64,000 nucleotides of DNA from the NCBI GenBank assembly GCA_044361595.1, contig JBIKIN010000003.1, positions 1-64,000 on the forward strand, in the 5' to 3' direction. A program made the position numbers and the translations under genes. Below the pieces are notes generated by a model. It made no database searches and had not been told where the DNA came from. It was given only the letters and a program-made list of their open reading frames with translations. Positions within the stretch are counted from its first letter, which is position 1, and each line of letters opens with the position of its first letter. The stretch comes from Pseudopedobacter sp044361595. GTDB taxonomy: Bacteria; Bacteroidota; Bacteroidia; Sphingobacteriales; Sphingobacteriaceae. This document shows positions 24,947 to 34,243 of the stretch, piece by piece.

Positions 24947-27373
24947 ATGAGATTTCGAGTGAGCTTCTTGCTAGTATTTATTTTATCAACCAAATTATTA
25001 TTTGCACAAAAATCGGCCATCGTAGGAAAAGTAACCGACGATAAAAACCAAGCCATTATTGGTGCAACCCTAACACTTAAAGGAACAGTAAGAGTTGCGC
25101 AAACCAATAATAAAGGCGAGTACGAAATTAAAGGATTAGATAAAGGAAAATATATTATTGAGGCCTTATTTGTTGGTAAAAAAAGCCAAAGCATAAACGT
25201 AGATTTATTAAATAACAAAACATTAAATATCAATTTTAAGCTAGAAGAAAATAAAGTTTTACTAAACGAGGTTGTGTTTAACAGCAGACGAGGCATAAAA
25301 GGAAATGAACACCTTGCCGAAATAGATAATTACCAAATTAATGCTGCTAAAAAGAACGAGGTGATAAAACTGGATAATATTGATGCCAATTTAGCTATGA
25401 ATAACAGTCGCCAAATTTTTGGTCGTATACCCGGAATTTCTGTTTGGGAAAATGATGGTTCCGGAATTCAGTTAGGAGTAGCTTCAAGAGGTTTAAGCCC
25501 TAACCGCTCGTGGGAATTTAATGTTAGAATGAATGGTTATGACATTACTCCAGACCCAATGGGTTATCCCGAGGCTTACTACACTCCTCCTATGGAAGTT
25601 GTGGATCGCATCGAAATTATTAGAGGAGCTTCTTCTTTACAATATGGTCCCCAATTTGGTGGTTTAATGAACTTCGTTTTACGCAAGCCAGATATTTCTA
25701 CTCGTTTCACTTTCGAATCTCAAAACACTGTAGGTAGTAACGGCTTATTTAGTACATTTAATTACATAGGTGGTACAACAGGAAGATTAAGTTATACAGC
25801 TTATTATCAAAAAAGAAGAGGAAACGGATGGAGAGATAATGGTTTTTTTAACACAGACCATGCACATTTAGAATTAAGTTATGCAATGTCTAAAAAATTT
25901 AAAATAGGTACTGAAATTACTTACATGACTACCGAAAGTCAGCAACCGGGTGGTTTAACTGATGCACAGTTTAATCAAGATGCAAGACAAAGTCTTAGAA
26001 GTAGAAATTGGTTTAGTACACCTTGGTTAATACCTTCGGTAAATGCAGAATATATATTTAACGAAAACACCAAGTTAAACTGGAAGGCTTTTAGTACCAT
26101 TGGTGAAAGAAGCAGCGTTGGTTTTACCAATGCAATTACACAGGTTGATAATTTAGGAAACCGTCAAGTAGATAGAGATTACTACACTACTTTAGGGAGC
26201 GAGTTGAGACTATTACATGATTATAAATTATTTGGATTAAATAACACACTAGCTGCTGGATTAAGATATTTTAACGGACAAATAGATCGTAAACAATTAG
26301 GTGTGGGTAATGCAAACAGAGATATGGATTTTGCTTTATTATCATCTGCATATCCAAGAGACTTAGATTTTTCTAATATCAATACTGCAGCTTTTGCAGA
26401 AAATGTCTTTAAAATAAATGCTAAATTTTTGGTGACTGCTGGTTTAAGATTAGAGAACATTAGTTCTACCATGCAAGGAAGGTTTAACGTGGTAAACAAT
26501 CAACCTGTGAGTCTAGCTGCAATTAATCGTGATAGAAATTTTGTGATTTTTGGTGCCGGAGCAGAGTATCATATCACACCTAGAACCGAATTTTATACAA
26601 ACTTTTCGCAAGCTTATCGTCCGGTCTTAATTTCGGATTTAACGCCACCTGCAACTACAGATGTGATTGATCAAAATTTACAAGATTCCCGTGGTTATAA
26701 CTTTGATTTTGGTTACCGTGGTAAGGTTAGCAATTATTTAAATTTTGATGTGGATTATTTCAGATTAAATTACAACAACCGTATTGGAACTATTACACAA
26801 CTTGATGCTAATAATCAACCTTTTCAATTCCGTACAAATTTAGGTCAATCAGTAAGCAAAGGATTTGAAGCTTATATAGAATTTGATCCCATTACTGCAA
26901 TTCTCAAAAACTCATCAGTAGGTTATATTAGCATTTTTGCTTCCTTAGCACATATTGATGCTACCTACACCGATTTAAGAACAACTTCTGTAAATGGCGG
27001 TGTAGTGGTAGAAAGAAATTTAGCAGGTAATCAAGTAGAGAATGCACCTAAAAATATCAATCGTTTTGGAGCTACCTATAACATTAAAAATTTATCGGTT
27101 ACTTGGCAATTGAGCAGCATTGGAGAAGCATTTGCAGATGCTTCTAATACAGTTACTCCGAATGCGGCTGCAACAACTGGTTTAATACCTGCTTATCAAG
27201 TTCAGGATTTATCGGCAAGTTTCAAATTCTTAAAAAATTACAATATCAAAGCTGGAATAAACAACTTAACAGACGAACGTTATTTTACTCGTAGAGCTGG
27301 TGGATATCCTGGTCCTGGAATTATGCCAGCAGATGGTAGAATTGGATATGTATCGGTAGGTGTGAAGTTTTAA
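24947..27373 (+). CDS. TonB-dependent receptor, FecA-like
   Basis: An 808-residue outer-membrane receptor. Signal peptide MRFRVSFLLVFILSTKLLFA, then a carboxypeptidase-regulatory-like domain (about 22-108, GKVTDDKNQAIIGATLTLKG, ending LNEVVF), a plug domain (about 120-235, with RIPGISVWENDGSGIQLGVA, RGLSPNRSWEFNVRMNGYDI and the RIEIIRGASSLQYGPQFGG block), and a 22-strand barrel ending in YVSVGVKF with the terminal Phe. The plug resembles receptors for ferric dicitrate and other siderophores, so iron uptake is likely but not proven. No SusD, FecR or sigma gene is adjacent, so it is not a SUS-type polysaccharide locus. Confidence 0.92.
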   Translation: MRFRVSFLLVFILSTKLLFAQKSAIVGKVTDDKNQAIIGATLTLKGTVRVAQTNNKGEYEIKGLDKGKYIIEALFVGKKSQSINVDLLNNKTLNINFKLEENKVLLNEVVFNSRRGIKGNEHLAEIDNYQINAAKKNEVIKLDNIDANLAMNNSRQIFGRIPGISVWENDGSGIQLGVASRGLSPNRSWEFNVRMNGYDITPDPMGYPEAYYTPPMEVVDRIEIIRGASSLQYGPQFGGLMNFVLRKPDISTRFTFESQNTVGSNGLFSTFNYIGGTTGRLSYTAYYQKRRGNGWRDNGFFNTDHAHLELSYAMSKKFKIGTEITYMTTESQQPGGLTDAQFNQDARQSLRSRNWFSTPWLIPSVNAEYIFNENTKLNWKAFSTIGERSSVGFTNAITQVDNLGNRQVDRDYYTTLGSELRLLHDYKLFGLNNTLAAGLRYFNGQIDRKQLGVGNANRDMDFALLSSAYPRDLDFSNINTAAFAENVFKINAKFLVTAGLRLENISSTMQGRFNVVNNQPVSLAAINRDRNFVIFGAGAEYHITPRTEFYTNFSQAYRPVLISDLTPPATTDVIDQNLQDSRGYNFDFGYRGKVSNYLNFDVDYFRLNYNNRIGTITQLDANNQPFQFRTNLGQSVSKGFEAYIEFDPITAILKNSSVGYISIFASLAHIDATYTDLRTTSVNGGVVVERNLAGNQVENAPKNINRFGATYNIKNLSVTWQLSSIGEAFADASNTVTPNAAATTGLIPAYQVQDLSASFKFLKNYNIKAGINNLTDERYFTRRAGGYPGPGIMPADGRIGYVSVGVKF

Positions 27374-27401
27374 AAGTTTTTCAAAATACCGTTCAATTAT
27401 A

Positions 27402-27438
27402 AAAAAGAAGAATATTTAAATGAGGTATTCTTCTTTTT
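27402..27438. terminator. Bidirectional terminator between receptor and fucosyltransferase genes
   Basis: AAAAAGAAGAATA (27402-27414) pairs perfectly with TATTCTTCTTTTT (27426-27438) across an 11-base loop. A and T runs on both sides make it usable by the two converging transcripts. Confidence 0.8.
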
Positions 27439-27516
27439 GGTTTAAAATAAACCTCCCGATAAGAATATCTCTGTTATTTTTTTAGGCTAGTAAAAATATA
27501 TAATCAAATAGATGGC

Positions 27517-28335
27517 TTAAGCAACATCACACCAAACAAACCTACTCGTCATCACTCCTCTTGGGTGTTCCCGCCCTATTTTAAAACCAAACCAATTTTT
27601 GGGAGCATAAACAATATTATTTTTTGCACTTAGATAACTTGCCCACCAAGCAAAGGTACTGTTAGAGATAATGGCAATATCAGCATGCTGAATGATTTGA
27701 AAATCGGTAATTTCGTTATTGCTAGAAAAGATAAAATTATCTTGAGCTGGAAATACTTCTTTTACAAGCTCTATATCATCACTTACAAATATCACTTTGT
27801 ATTGCTCTAAGTTTTCAATCGCGTTTAAACGCTCTTTAAAGTAAGATATTGGCAAAGAAATATCTCTTTTTCTTCGTTCGCCATAGTTCATATAATCAGT
27901 ACGCCTAATGTGTACCACAATGGTTTTATTTTGATTAAAAAGCGATCCAAATTCTTTTTCAAATTTGGCTTTTAATTCTTTTTTGATGTTAAAAGCCGGC
28001 TTTTTATTTAATTGATTATAATAATAATCTGATTGAAAATATCCCTTGTAATGTGTCCAATTTTTAATTCCAAACTCTTTTGGGATAATCCAATTATGTA
28101 TAAAAATAGTTTTCAAGCGTAATAAAGCAGGTAAATATCGGGTTAAACCCGAGTAAGCTTTAGAACCTAGTAACAGGTTGTCTTGTCCCTCTAAATTGAA
28201 ATATTTTTCTAAATAAGCATGATGTGGATTAGAGAAGAATACTATTTTACCAGGTTCACGCTGCTGAACATATTTCAAAAAAACATATTGAAATAATTGA
28301 TTTCCTAAGCGCCCGTCGAACCTTATTGCTATCAT
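27517..28335 (-). CDS. Alpha-1,2-fucosyltransferase-like protein (GT11)
   Basis: A 272-residue family 11 glycosyltransferase. The N-terminal IRFDGRLGNQLFQYVFL, the GDP-fucose binding motif HIRRTDY (142-148), FVSDDIELVKEVFP and the C-terminal ISNSTFAWWASYLS are the three family blocks. It probably adds fucose (or a related 6-deoxyhexose) to a surface glycan. It is the last gene of the reverse-strand polysaccharide operon, one base after the flippase stop, and ends before a bidirectional terminator. Confidence 0.9.
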   Translation of the reverse strand: MIAIRFDGRLGNQLFQYVFLKYVQQREPGKIVFFSNPHHAYLEKYFNLEGQDNLLLGSKAYSGLTRYLPALLRLKTIFIHNWIIPKEFGIKNWTHYKGYFQSDYYYNQLNKKPAFNIKKELKAKFEKEFGSLFNQNKTIVVHIRRTDYMNYGERRKRDISLPISYFKERLNAIENLEQYKVIFVSDDIELVKEVFPAQDNFIFSSNNEITDFQIIQHADIAIISNSTFAWWASYLSAKNNIVYAPKNWFGFKIGREHPRGVMTSRFVWCDVA

Positions 28336-28336
28336 A

Positions 28337-29692
28337 TTATAATTTAGATTTAACTTTCTTCAATACGGGGATAAAATAATCTCTATAAAACTCGGGATAA
28401 AATCTAAAAGCATAAACAAAAGCATGATAAAATTTAACTCCTAACTCTCGCCATAAAATAACCTGAGCAATAATAAAACCTATAATGTTTGAGATTAAAG
28501 TTGCGTAAGCAGCTCCTAATAAACCTATTTCTTTTATAAAAAAGTAATTTAGAATTAGATTGGTACTTGCAGTAATAACTACAATATAAAAAGTGGTTTT
28601 AGTTTTACCTATAGAGTCTAAAATAGTTCCAAATTGCCTTCCAAATGGTATTAGCAAGCAGTACAACAAAGTAACTCGCAATAATTCTACCGCATTGGTG
28701 TATTTATTGCCGGCTAATAAGTATAAAATGAGCTCGGGAAAACAATAAATAAAAATTAAACCCGGTATTAAAATAGCCAAAATAGTTCCTACAGATTTTT
28801 CATATAAATATTTAATAGCGTCTCTACCTTCGGTTTGCATACGCATAGCACTTTGAGGAAAAACAATATTGGCTACAGCCGATGTAGGGATATCTATTAA
28901 ATTAACAATCTTAACAGCTACATTAAACACGCCAGAAGCAACAGGATTTATCATTTTACCAAGCATAGCCTGATCTAATGTTCCAGATAAAATAGAGCTT
29001 AAAGATGTACCAAAGGCATATTTACTATAATTAAACATGGTTTTTATCCAATCTACAAATATGCCTTTTGCAAATTTTAAATACTTTTTTGTATACAAAT
29101 AAGCAATGAAAGCACTTGCAACCGAACCTACAATTTGCACAATTACCAATTGATATAAATCCATTTGGTAATTAAAAACAAAACAGAAAAACACAAAACT
29201 GAAATAGATTGCTTGAAACGTGGTATTGGATACAAATACACCTTTGAATTTAAAATTGGCTTGTTCTATACAATTGTATTGCGTTAAGAATCCGTTAAGG
29301 ATATAGACTAAACTGAATAAATAAAAGAGAATTTTTAACTCAGGAGCGTTTAAATAATTAGCAACAAAACTACCAAACAAGAATATTAATAAAACGCAAA
29401 ATGCAGATAAAGCAATATTGATATGCAGGGCTGCCGTCATTATTTTGGGCTTATCATCTTCTTGTGCCCCAGATAAAAACTTAATCAGTGCCGATTTGAT
29501 TAAGCCATCTCTTAAAATATTTAGAATGGTGATGGTTGACATGTATAAAGCCCATACCCCAAACTCGTATGTTGATAGAATCCTAACTAAGAAAAAGAAA
29601 CTTCCAGTTCCAAAAGCTACGCTAGCAAAGTTTTGAAAAGTGCTAATTACACCCGACTTTAACCAATAGCGCTTATTCTCTGAATTGCTCAT
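28337..29692 (-). CDS. Polysaccharide flippase (Wzx/MATE-like)
   Basis: A 451-residue inner-membrane protein with about 12 hydrophobic segments, of the oligosaccharide flippase (polysaccharide_synt) family. The N-terminal LKSGVISTFQNFASVAFGTGSFFFLVRIL is typical, as is the central FNYSKYAFGTSLSSILSGTLDQAMLG. It would move lipid-linked oligosaccharide units across the inner membrane. It overlaps the upstream gene by four bases (ATGA). Substrate unknown; the neighbouring GT2, GT8 and GT11 genes suggest a short heteropolymer. No Wzy polymerase is evident nearby. Confidence 0.88.
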   Translation of the reverse strand: MSNSENKRYWLKSGVISTFQNFASVAFGTGSFFFLVRILSTYEFGVWALYMSTITILNILRDGLIKSALIKFLSGAQEDDKPKIMTAALHINIALSAFCVLLIFLFGSFVANYLNAPELKILFYLFSLVYILNGFLTQYNCIEQANFKFKGVFVSNTTFQAIYFSFVFFCFVFNYQMDLYQLVIVQIVGSVASAFIAYLYTKKYLKFAKGIFVDWIKTMFNYSKYAFGTSLSSILSGTLDQAMLGKMINPVASGVFNVAVKIVNLIDIPTSAVANIVFPQSAMRMQTEGRDAIKYLYEKSVGTILAILIPGLIFIYCFPELILYLLAGNKYTNAVELLRVTLLYCLLIPFGRQFGTILDSIGKTKTTFYIVVITASTNLILNYFFIKEIGLLGAAYATLISNIIGFIIAQVILWRELGVKFYHAFVYAFRFYPEFYRDYFIPVLKKVKSKL

Positions 29693-30672
29693 GAGTTGAT
29701 TTGATAGTTCTTTACAAAATTTCTCAACTCGTCATCATTCTTAGCATGATAAATATTTGCGCCAGATAGTTTTGGAAATAATTTTTGGAAACATCCGAAA
29801 TGATGTTCGGGTCCTTTTTTAGATAATATGATGTTTTCACCTTCAAAACAACTTGCTAATGCTGCTGTACCACCATGTATAGATATAAATTTAATGGCAT
29901 TAGCGTAAACACACAGCTGAAAATGATTAAAACTTTTGGCCTTAATTTTATTTTGAGCGAACAAATCATCCATTAAAATAACATCAGGGTATTCTGATGT
30001 AATCATTTCATACTCGTTTAAATCATTAACCTCACTGGTATCAGAAATGATATTTTTTGCTCGTGGTCGGTTGTAGATAATGGTGTATTGGTTGCCTAGA
30101 GTATCAAAAATATATTTTAACATTTCTATACTTAAAAAGCTGATTGGTGGGCCATCCCACTCGGTATTATACCTATTAGCAACAATTAAAATTGGTTTAG
30201 CATAAATATAAATATTGTTTTTAAAATGAGCTTTATAAGGTACCATAGCCCACTTCTTCATATCGTAATTATGACTATACAAAATTCTAGGAACCTCGTA
30301 ATTATAGTTCCCTTCGTTTGTTCTTACATCATAAACTTCTTGATGATTGGGCGAGAAAAAATACATTTCGTTGGTAAACTTCGCTCCTTCTGTTTTTAAT
30401 AGTGTTCCATTTAAATAATGCCAATAAGCATGCGGAATGGCAAACTCTAACTCGGGAGCAAACTCGCCACTAAATGAAACTGTTTTATATTTCTTTTTAA
30501 AAAAATAATCGGCAAAAAAGTATTTCCACTGCACAAATTGGCAGTAATAAGTATCGCGGTAATAATACCTAATATCATGATGCATTTTGCCAAAACGTAA
30601 TCTTACATAAAGACTAATAAGCTTGGTAATGATATTGTTTGGAATATGATTAGTCTTCAACTTTTTCACCAT
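29689..30672 (-). CDS. Unknown protein of the polysaccharide operon, possible glycosyltransferase
   Basis: A 327-residue soluble protein that I do not recognise. No signal peptide or membrane segment. The second half has an alternating pattern suggestive of a GT-B-like Rossmann domain: KPILIVANRYNTEWDG, YTIIYNRPRAKNI, DVILMDDLFA, and the closing FISIHGGTAALASCFEGENII followed by PEHHFG. The 'HGGTAAL...EGENI' block recalls the donor-site region of GT-B enzymes, or of GT61-type enzymes (weak resemblance). Start and end overlap the neighbouring GT2 and flippase genes, which ties it to the pathway. Probably an uncharacterised glycosyltransferase or glycan-modifying enzyme. Confidence 0.6.
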   Translation of the reverse strand: MVKKLKTNHIPNNIITKLISLYVRLRFGKMHHDIRYYYRDTYYCQFVQWKYFFADYFFKKKYKTVSFSGEFAPELEFAIPHAYWHYLNGTLLKTEGAKFTNEMYFFSPNHQEVYDVRTNEGNYNYEVPRILYSHNYDMKKWAMVPYKAHFKNNIYIYAKPILIVANRYNTEWDGPPISFLSIEMLKYIFDTLGNQYTIIYNRPRAKNIISDTSEVNDLNEYEMITSEYPDVILMDDLFAQNKIKAKSFNHFQLCVYANAIKFISIHGGTAALASCFEGENIILSKKGPEHHFGCFQKLFPKLSGANIYHAKNDDELRNFVKNYQINS

Positions 30673-31543
30673 TTAAATACTCACTAATTCTGGTAAAATG
30701 CAACTTAAATCTATGATTAAAAGCCTTCACAATTCCTCCTTCGGCAACTAATCTACGACAAGAGGTAAAAACCCTAGCTTTGTTTGAGGTTACCAAAGCT
30801 AATTTTCCAGTCTTCATCAGGTTAACAGCCATTCGTCCATCTTCAGATTCATCAACAAAATACTCGCTACCAAAAGCATTATCAAATTTTCTAACCTCTT
30901 TCACTTTAAACCCGCCATTTTGCAGACCAATAGCAGCCTTAAAACCCATATTAAAACCTAAAAAGTTAATATGTTCGCGTTTTTTCTTTCTTAATCTAAT
31001 AATTATAGCTGCAAAACGCTCATAAATCCAAAATAAAAATCTTTCGCTTTCAATTTCAGGGATAAAGGCATATCTAGCGTAAACGCCTACTATTTCTTCG
31101 CTTTGTTCTAGATTTCTTACCATCTCATCTATCCATGTTGGGGGATAAAAAGTATCAGAATCGGCACATAAATGATATTTTCCCTTAGCTTTCTCTAAAC
31201 CTTGTTGTCTTGCAAAAGTAATACCTTGCTCTTTTTCAAAATAGTTTACCACACCCAAAGTATCTAAAACTTTTTGGGTTTCATCTGTTGAATTGTTGTT
31301 AATGACTACAATTTCTACTTTCCTTTTAGTTTCATTTGCAGCTAAAGATGAGAGTGTTCTAAAAATGTTATTCTGTTCATTCCAGGCAGGAATAACTATG
31401 GTAACATCTGGATTTGGATCTTTAAATTTGGCTAAACCGGCTTGAATTCGTTCTAGATCTCTTTTAGTTAAATCTCTAAAAAGCTTATTTTTATATTGAT
31501 GTTTTTGAACCCATCTGGGCAAAGAGAATAGACCTACAAACAT
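30650..31543 (-). CDS. Family 2 glycosyltransferase
   Basis: A 297-residue GT-A fold enzyme. VTIVIPAWNEQNNIFRTLSSL (near 48) is the nucleotide strand, VVINNNSTDET the second strand, and CADSDTFYPPTWIDEM contains the DxD-type metal site. The later ESEDGRMAVNLM gives the catalytic acid. No membrane segment is obvious apart from a hydrophobic stretch near the start. It overlaps the unknown gene by 23 bases and lies two bases after the next GT2 gene. Confidence 0.88.
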   Translation of the reverse strand: MFVGLFSLPRWVQKHQYKNKLFRDLTKRDLERIQAGLAKFKDPNPDVTIVIPAWNEQNNIFRTLSSLAANETKRKVEIVVINNNSTDETQKVLDTLGVVNYFEKEQGITFARQQGLEKAKGKYHLCADSDTFYPPTWIDEMVRNLEQSEEIVGVYARYAFIPEIESERFLFWIYERFAAIIIRLRKKKREHINFLGFNMGFKAAIGLQNGGFKVKEVRKFDNAFGSEYFVDESEDGRMAVNLMKTGKLALVTSNKARVFTSCRRLVAEGGIVKAFNHRFKLHFTRISEYLNGEKVED

Positions 31544-31545
31544 AT

Positions 31546-32325
31546 TTAACGCTTTAGTTTATATATAATTAAATCTAAATTGAACCTTAAATACCTATAA
31601 ATAATCCTAATCACTTGAATTAAATGATTATTACTATTACGCCAGAAGTTTCTTTTAATGGTACTAGGTTCTGCAACTGAATTTTCTTGATTTATTAATT
31701 CGGTGATGTTTTCATAAAAATAAACCTTTGGTTTCTTAGCCAAAACTTTCATCATCATATTGTATTCTGTTCTGTCTGGCTTGATACCTTCATCATATCT
31801 ACCAAATTTTTCAAAAAAATTATTTCGTCTTAAATGGGGATGATCGCTATATACATAAAACTTACGATAGCCTTGAAAAAAATTAAATTGATTGAAAATA
31901 ATTTCAGAAAAACCATCAGATATTGGTTTTAGATTAGGATATTTAAAATAGGCATAAAACCTTACCATATCTAAATTTAAATCTTGTTGCATAAACTGAT
32001 GTGCAACTGACAATTTTTGCGCAAATAAAGATTTAATAACAAAGTCTTCTTGAATATACAATGTGTAAGATGTTTTAATCGCGTCTTGTCCTTTATTTAT
32101 ATTATTTCCTAATCCCTTATTAACTGGAGTAGTAATAAGTTGCATTGGATATTGTTTAGCTAAATTTTGTACGTAATTAAAGTGCTGAGGGTTACTACCA
32201 TCATCAGAAACAACAATATTGGCAAATGAGATTTGAAAATTAGCTAAAGAAAATAATAAGTTTTCTAATGATTTACTTCTATTATAATGGGTAATTAATA
32301 AGGTAATATCATTAAAATGAAGCAT
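31546..32325 (-). CDS. Family 2 glycosyltransferase
   Basis: A 259-residue GT2-like enzyme: ITLLITHYNRSKSLENLLFSL (near 7), IVVSDDGS (metal/nucleotide region) and LYIQEDFVI in place of the common DxD, which is a variation. The C-terminal part is basic and short, with no membrane segment, so it is likely a cytosolic enzyme working on lipid-linked intermediates. It is followed by the next GT2 gene after two bases. Upstream, a 103-base AT-rich spacer separates it from the GT8 gene, the longest gap in the operon. Confidence 0.82.
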   Translation of the reverse strand: MLHFNDITLLITHYNRSKSLENLLFSLANFQISFANIVVSDDGSNPQHFNYVQNLAKQYPMQLITTPVNKGLGNNINKGQDAIKTSYTLYIQEDFVIKSLFAQKLSVAHQFMQQDLNLDMVRFYAYFKYPNLKPISDGFSEIIFNQFNFFQGYRKFYVYSDHPHLRRNNFFEKFGRYDEGIKPDRTEYNMMMKVLAKKPKVYFYENITELINQENSVAEPSTIKRNFWRNSNNHLIQVIRIIYRYLRFNLDLIIYKLKR

Positions 32326-32428
32326 TTATTTAGATTATCTATATAAAATTAAATTTCTGAAAATCTAATTTCTAAAAATTATTGGTATTTAGATAAAAAT
32401 TAGATGATTAATCTTGTTTAATTTGAAA

Positions 32429-33316
32429 CTACTTGAATAATTTCTTTTTTATCTTGATGATGGTTTTATGTAAAAGCCTGTAAAAATCGCTTTTTAAGGT
32501 CATACCTTTCCATGGTGTCATATCTAAATACTTAAAGAATTCTTTTCTAAATTCTTTATCAGAATTATAAGATTTATAGAAAGGTTTAATATCTAAAAAA
32601 TGAATATTTTTTGGATTAGGATGATAATTATTTGCAAACCAATTCCAAAGCGGATCTATTTCTAACCAATTTTGAGCAAAAACAACATTTAAACCATATT
32701 GATCGGCATAGTTTACATGCTCAATATTTTCATCCATGGCTTTAAAAACTTTTTGAGGAATATTCTCACTCACCCATTTTTCGCAATCAATAATCATTAA
32801 CCCAGAGTTAAAGTATTTTGCATCGGCTGGCAAGCCTAATTCTTTATAATTTGGAATTCCACCCCAAACACAACCAACCGTTTTACCAACATCTAATACC
32901 GCAGCCATCGTAAAACCTTGCAAATCTATATCCCAAAGCTCAGAAATATCAGCTTTTACAATCATATCAACATCAAAATAGATTAACTTTTTTACGCCCT
33001 GATCTACTAAAGCAGGTGCAAACAATCTTAAGTATGCTGTTTTTGGAAATGCTGAATTGTCTGCCGGGAATTTAATGTTGGGAGGAAAAACATTTTCGGC
33101 TTCTATCCACCTTAAAATTATTTGAGGCGAATCTTTAACAGAAAAAGCAACTTTTTCTTGATTAGATTTTGATATTTTATCGCTGAGGAGATAAAATACA
33201 ATATTTTGATTGGTGTGATGATTTTCAGCAATAGATTTAATTAATGCAGCCATTAAAACTACATAGCCATTATTACTAGCTAGGGCTACATGAATGTCTG
33301 ATTGATTTTTGATCAT
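32429..33316 (-). CDS. Family 8 glycosyltransferase
   Basis: A 295-residue retaining GT8 enzyme. IHVALASNNGYVVLMAALIKSI is the N-terminal strand, LIYFDVDMIVKADISELW holds the DxD (115-117), and FNSGLMIIDCEKW and DQYGLNVVF are the conserved later motifs. Such enzymes transfer galactose or glucose to LPS or surface glycans. It lies 28 bases after the HATPase gene, linking the regulatory head of the operon to the biosynthetic genes. Confidence 0.9.
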   Translation of the reverse strand: MIKNQSDIHVALASNNGYVVLMAALIKSIAENHHTNQNIVFYLLSDKISKSNQEKVAFSVKDSPQIILRWIEAENVFPPNIKFPADNSAFPKTAYLRLFAPALVDQGVKKLIYFDVDMIVKADISELWDIDLQGFTMAAVLDVGKTVGCVWGGIPNYKELGLPADAKYFNSGLMIIDCEKWVSENIPQKVFKAMDENIEHVNYADQYGLNVVFAQNWLEIDPLWNWFANNYHPNPKNIHFLDIKPFYKSYNSDKEFRKEFFKYLDMTPWKGMTLKSDFYRLLHKTIIKIKKKLFK

Positions 33317-33344
33317 TTATTTACAACAAATTTTCTGATGAAAA

Positions 33345-33902
33345 CTAGGCATTACTTTTTTGAAATAGTACCTCAAAAAGATTTAAAGAATTAACCACAT
33401 CGTAAGTATAATAAAATTTATCTGAACATTGTCTGATAACTTTTAATCCAAAATTCTCGGGAATTTGATCTACAGATGATGAATCATCAAAATGTGGCTC
33501 TAAAAATTCTATTTTTGTTGTAGAAATAACATTTAAAATGATGCTATGATTAGGACCTAAAAGTGCATTAATATTTTTAGATACAATGCTATCATCTAAT
33601 GGAAATCGGCAGTTTTTCTGAGTGTCTAAATCTATAAAACTGAAGGTATTATCAGTATCCTGTTTTACAATAGAGATTAAATTGTTAGATACATTTATTT
33701 CAATTTGGCAATTGGTGTTTCCGTGTTTTGTAGCATTAGTAAGTAATTCCATAATTACCAATTTAAACTTCAACAACCTTTTAAAATCACCTTTTAAAAA
33801 AGAATTATTTAATACAAAATCGTGGCATTGATCTATAATCTCTCTGTAATTGCTCAATGATTTTGGCAAGCTAATGCAAAGTTTAAGCGCTTTTATAGAC
33901 AT
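33345..33902 (-). CDS. RsbW/SpoIIAB-type ATP-binding protein (GHKL)
   Basis: A 185-residue GHKL ATPase-domain protein without a histidine-kinase dimerisation domain. The N box is VIMELLTNATKHGN (E52, N56). The G boxes are less clear in the middle (SIVKQDTDNTFSF) but FGLKVIRQCSDKFYY gives the C-terminal pattern. It is about 40 residues longer than classical RsbW. By family it would be a serine kinase and binder of the STAS protein encoded just upstream (start ATG overlaps the STAS stop by one base). Its output partner is not an adjacent sigma factor. Confidence 0.82.
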   Translation of the reverse strand: MSIKALKLCISLPKSLSNYREIIDQCHDFVLNNSFLKGDFKRLLKFKLVIMELLTNATKHGNTNCQIEINVSNNLISIVKQDTDNTFSFIDLDTQKNCRFPLDDSIVSKNINALLGPNHSIILNVISTTKIEFLEPHFDDSSSVDQIPENFGLKVIRQCSDKFYYTYDVVNSLNLFEVLFQKSNA

Positions 33903-34240
33903 TATTCAAAACTTTTAACAGCATCATCAATACTGCTATAAACATGAAAAACTTTATCTAATCTGGTCAATTCAAATAGCGCTAAAACATCAGAACCGAT
34001 GTTAACCAAAGCCATTTCTCCATTCTTTGATAATAAACTTTTAAGGCCTGCAACAAGGGCACCAATAAAAGAACTATCCATATAGAGTACTTTGCCTAAA
34101 TCTAGCACAACTTTTCTAACTCCATTATCTGTTAATGTATAGATGTATTTTTTAAACTCGTCAGATTGGTTCAAACTTGCTTCTACCAATTCTATGGTTA
34201 CGATGTTTACATCACCTAATTTTTGAAGGGTATAATTCAT
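33902..34240 (-). CDS. STAS-domain anti-anti-sigma-type protein
   Basis: A 112-residue single STAS domain (SpoIIAA/RsbV type). VVLDLGKVLYMDSSFIGALVAGLKSL (45-70) contains the conserved phosphorylation serine, S56 in MDSSFIG. In this family the unphosphorylated form binds the partner-switching kinase and the phosphorylated form does not. The gene sits between its presumed phosphatase (RR-PP2C, 3 bases away) and kinase (1-base overlap). Confidence 0.92.
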   Translation of the reverse strand: MNYTLQKLGDVNIVTIELVEASLNQSDEFKKYIYTLTDNGVRKVVLDLGKVLYMDSSFIGALVAGLKSLLSKNGEMALVNIGSDVLALFELTRLDKVFHVYSSIDDAVKSFE

Positions 34241-34243
34241 GAT

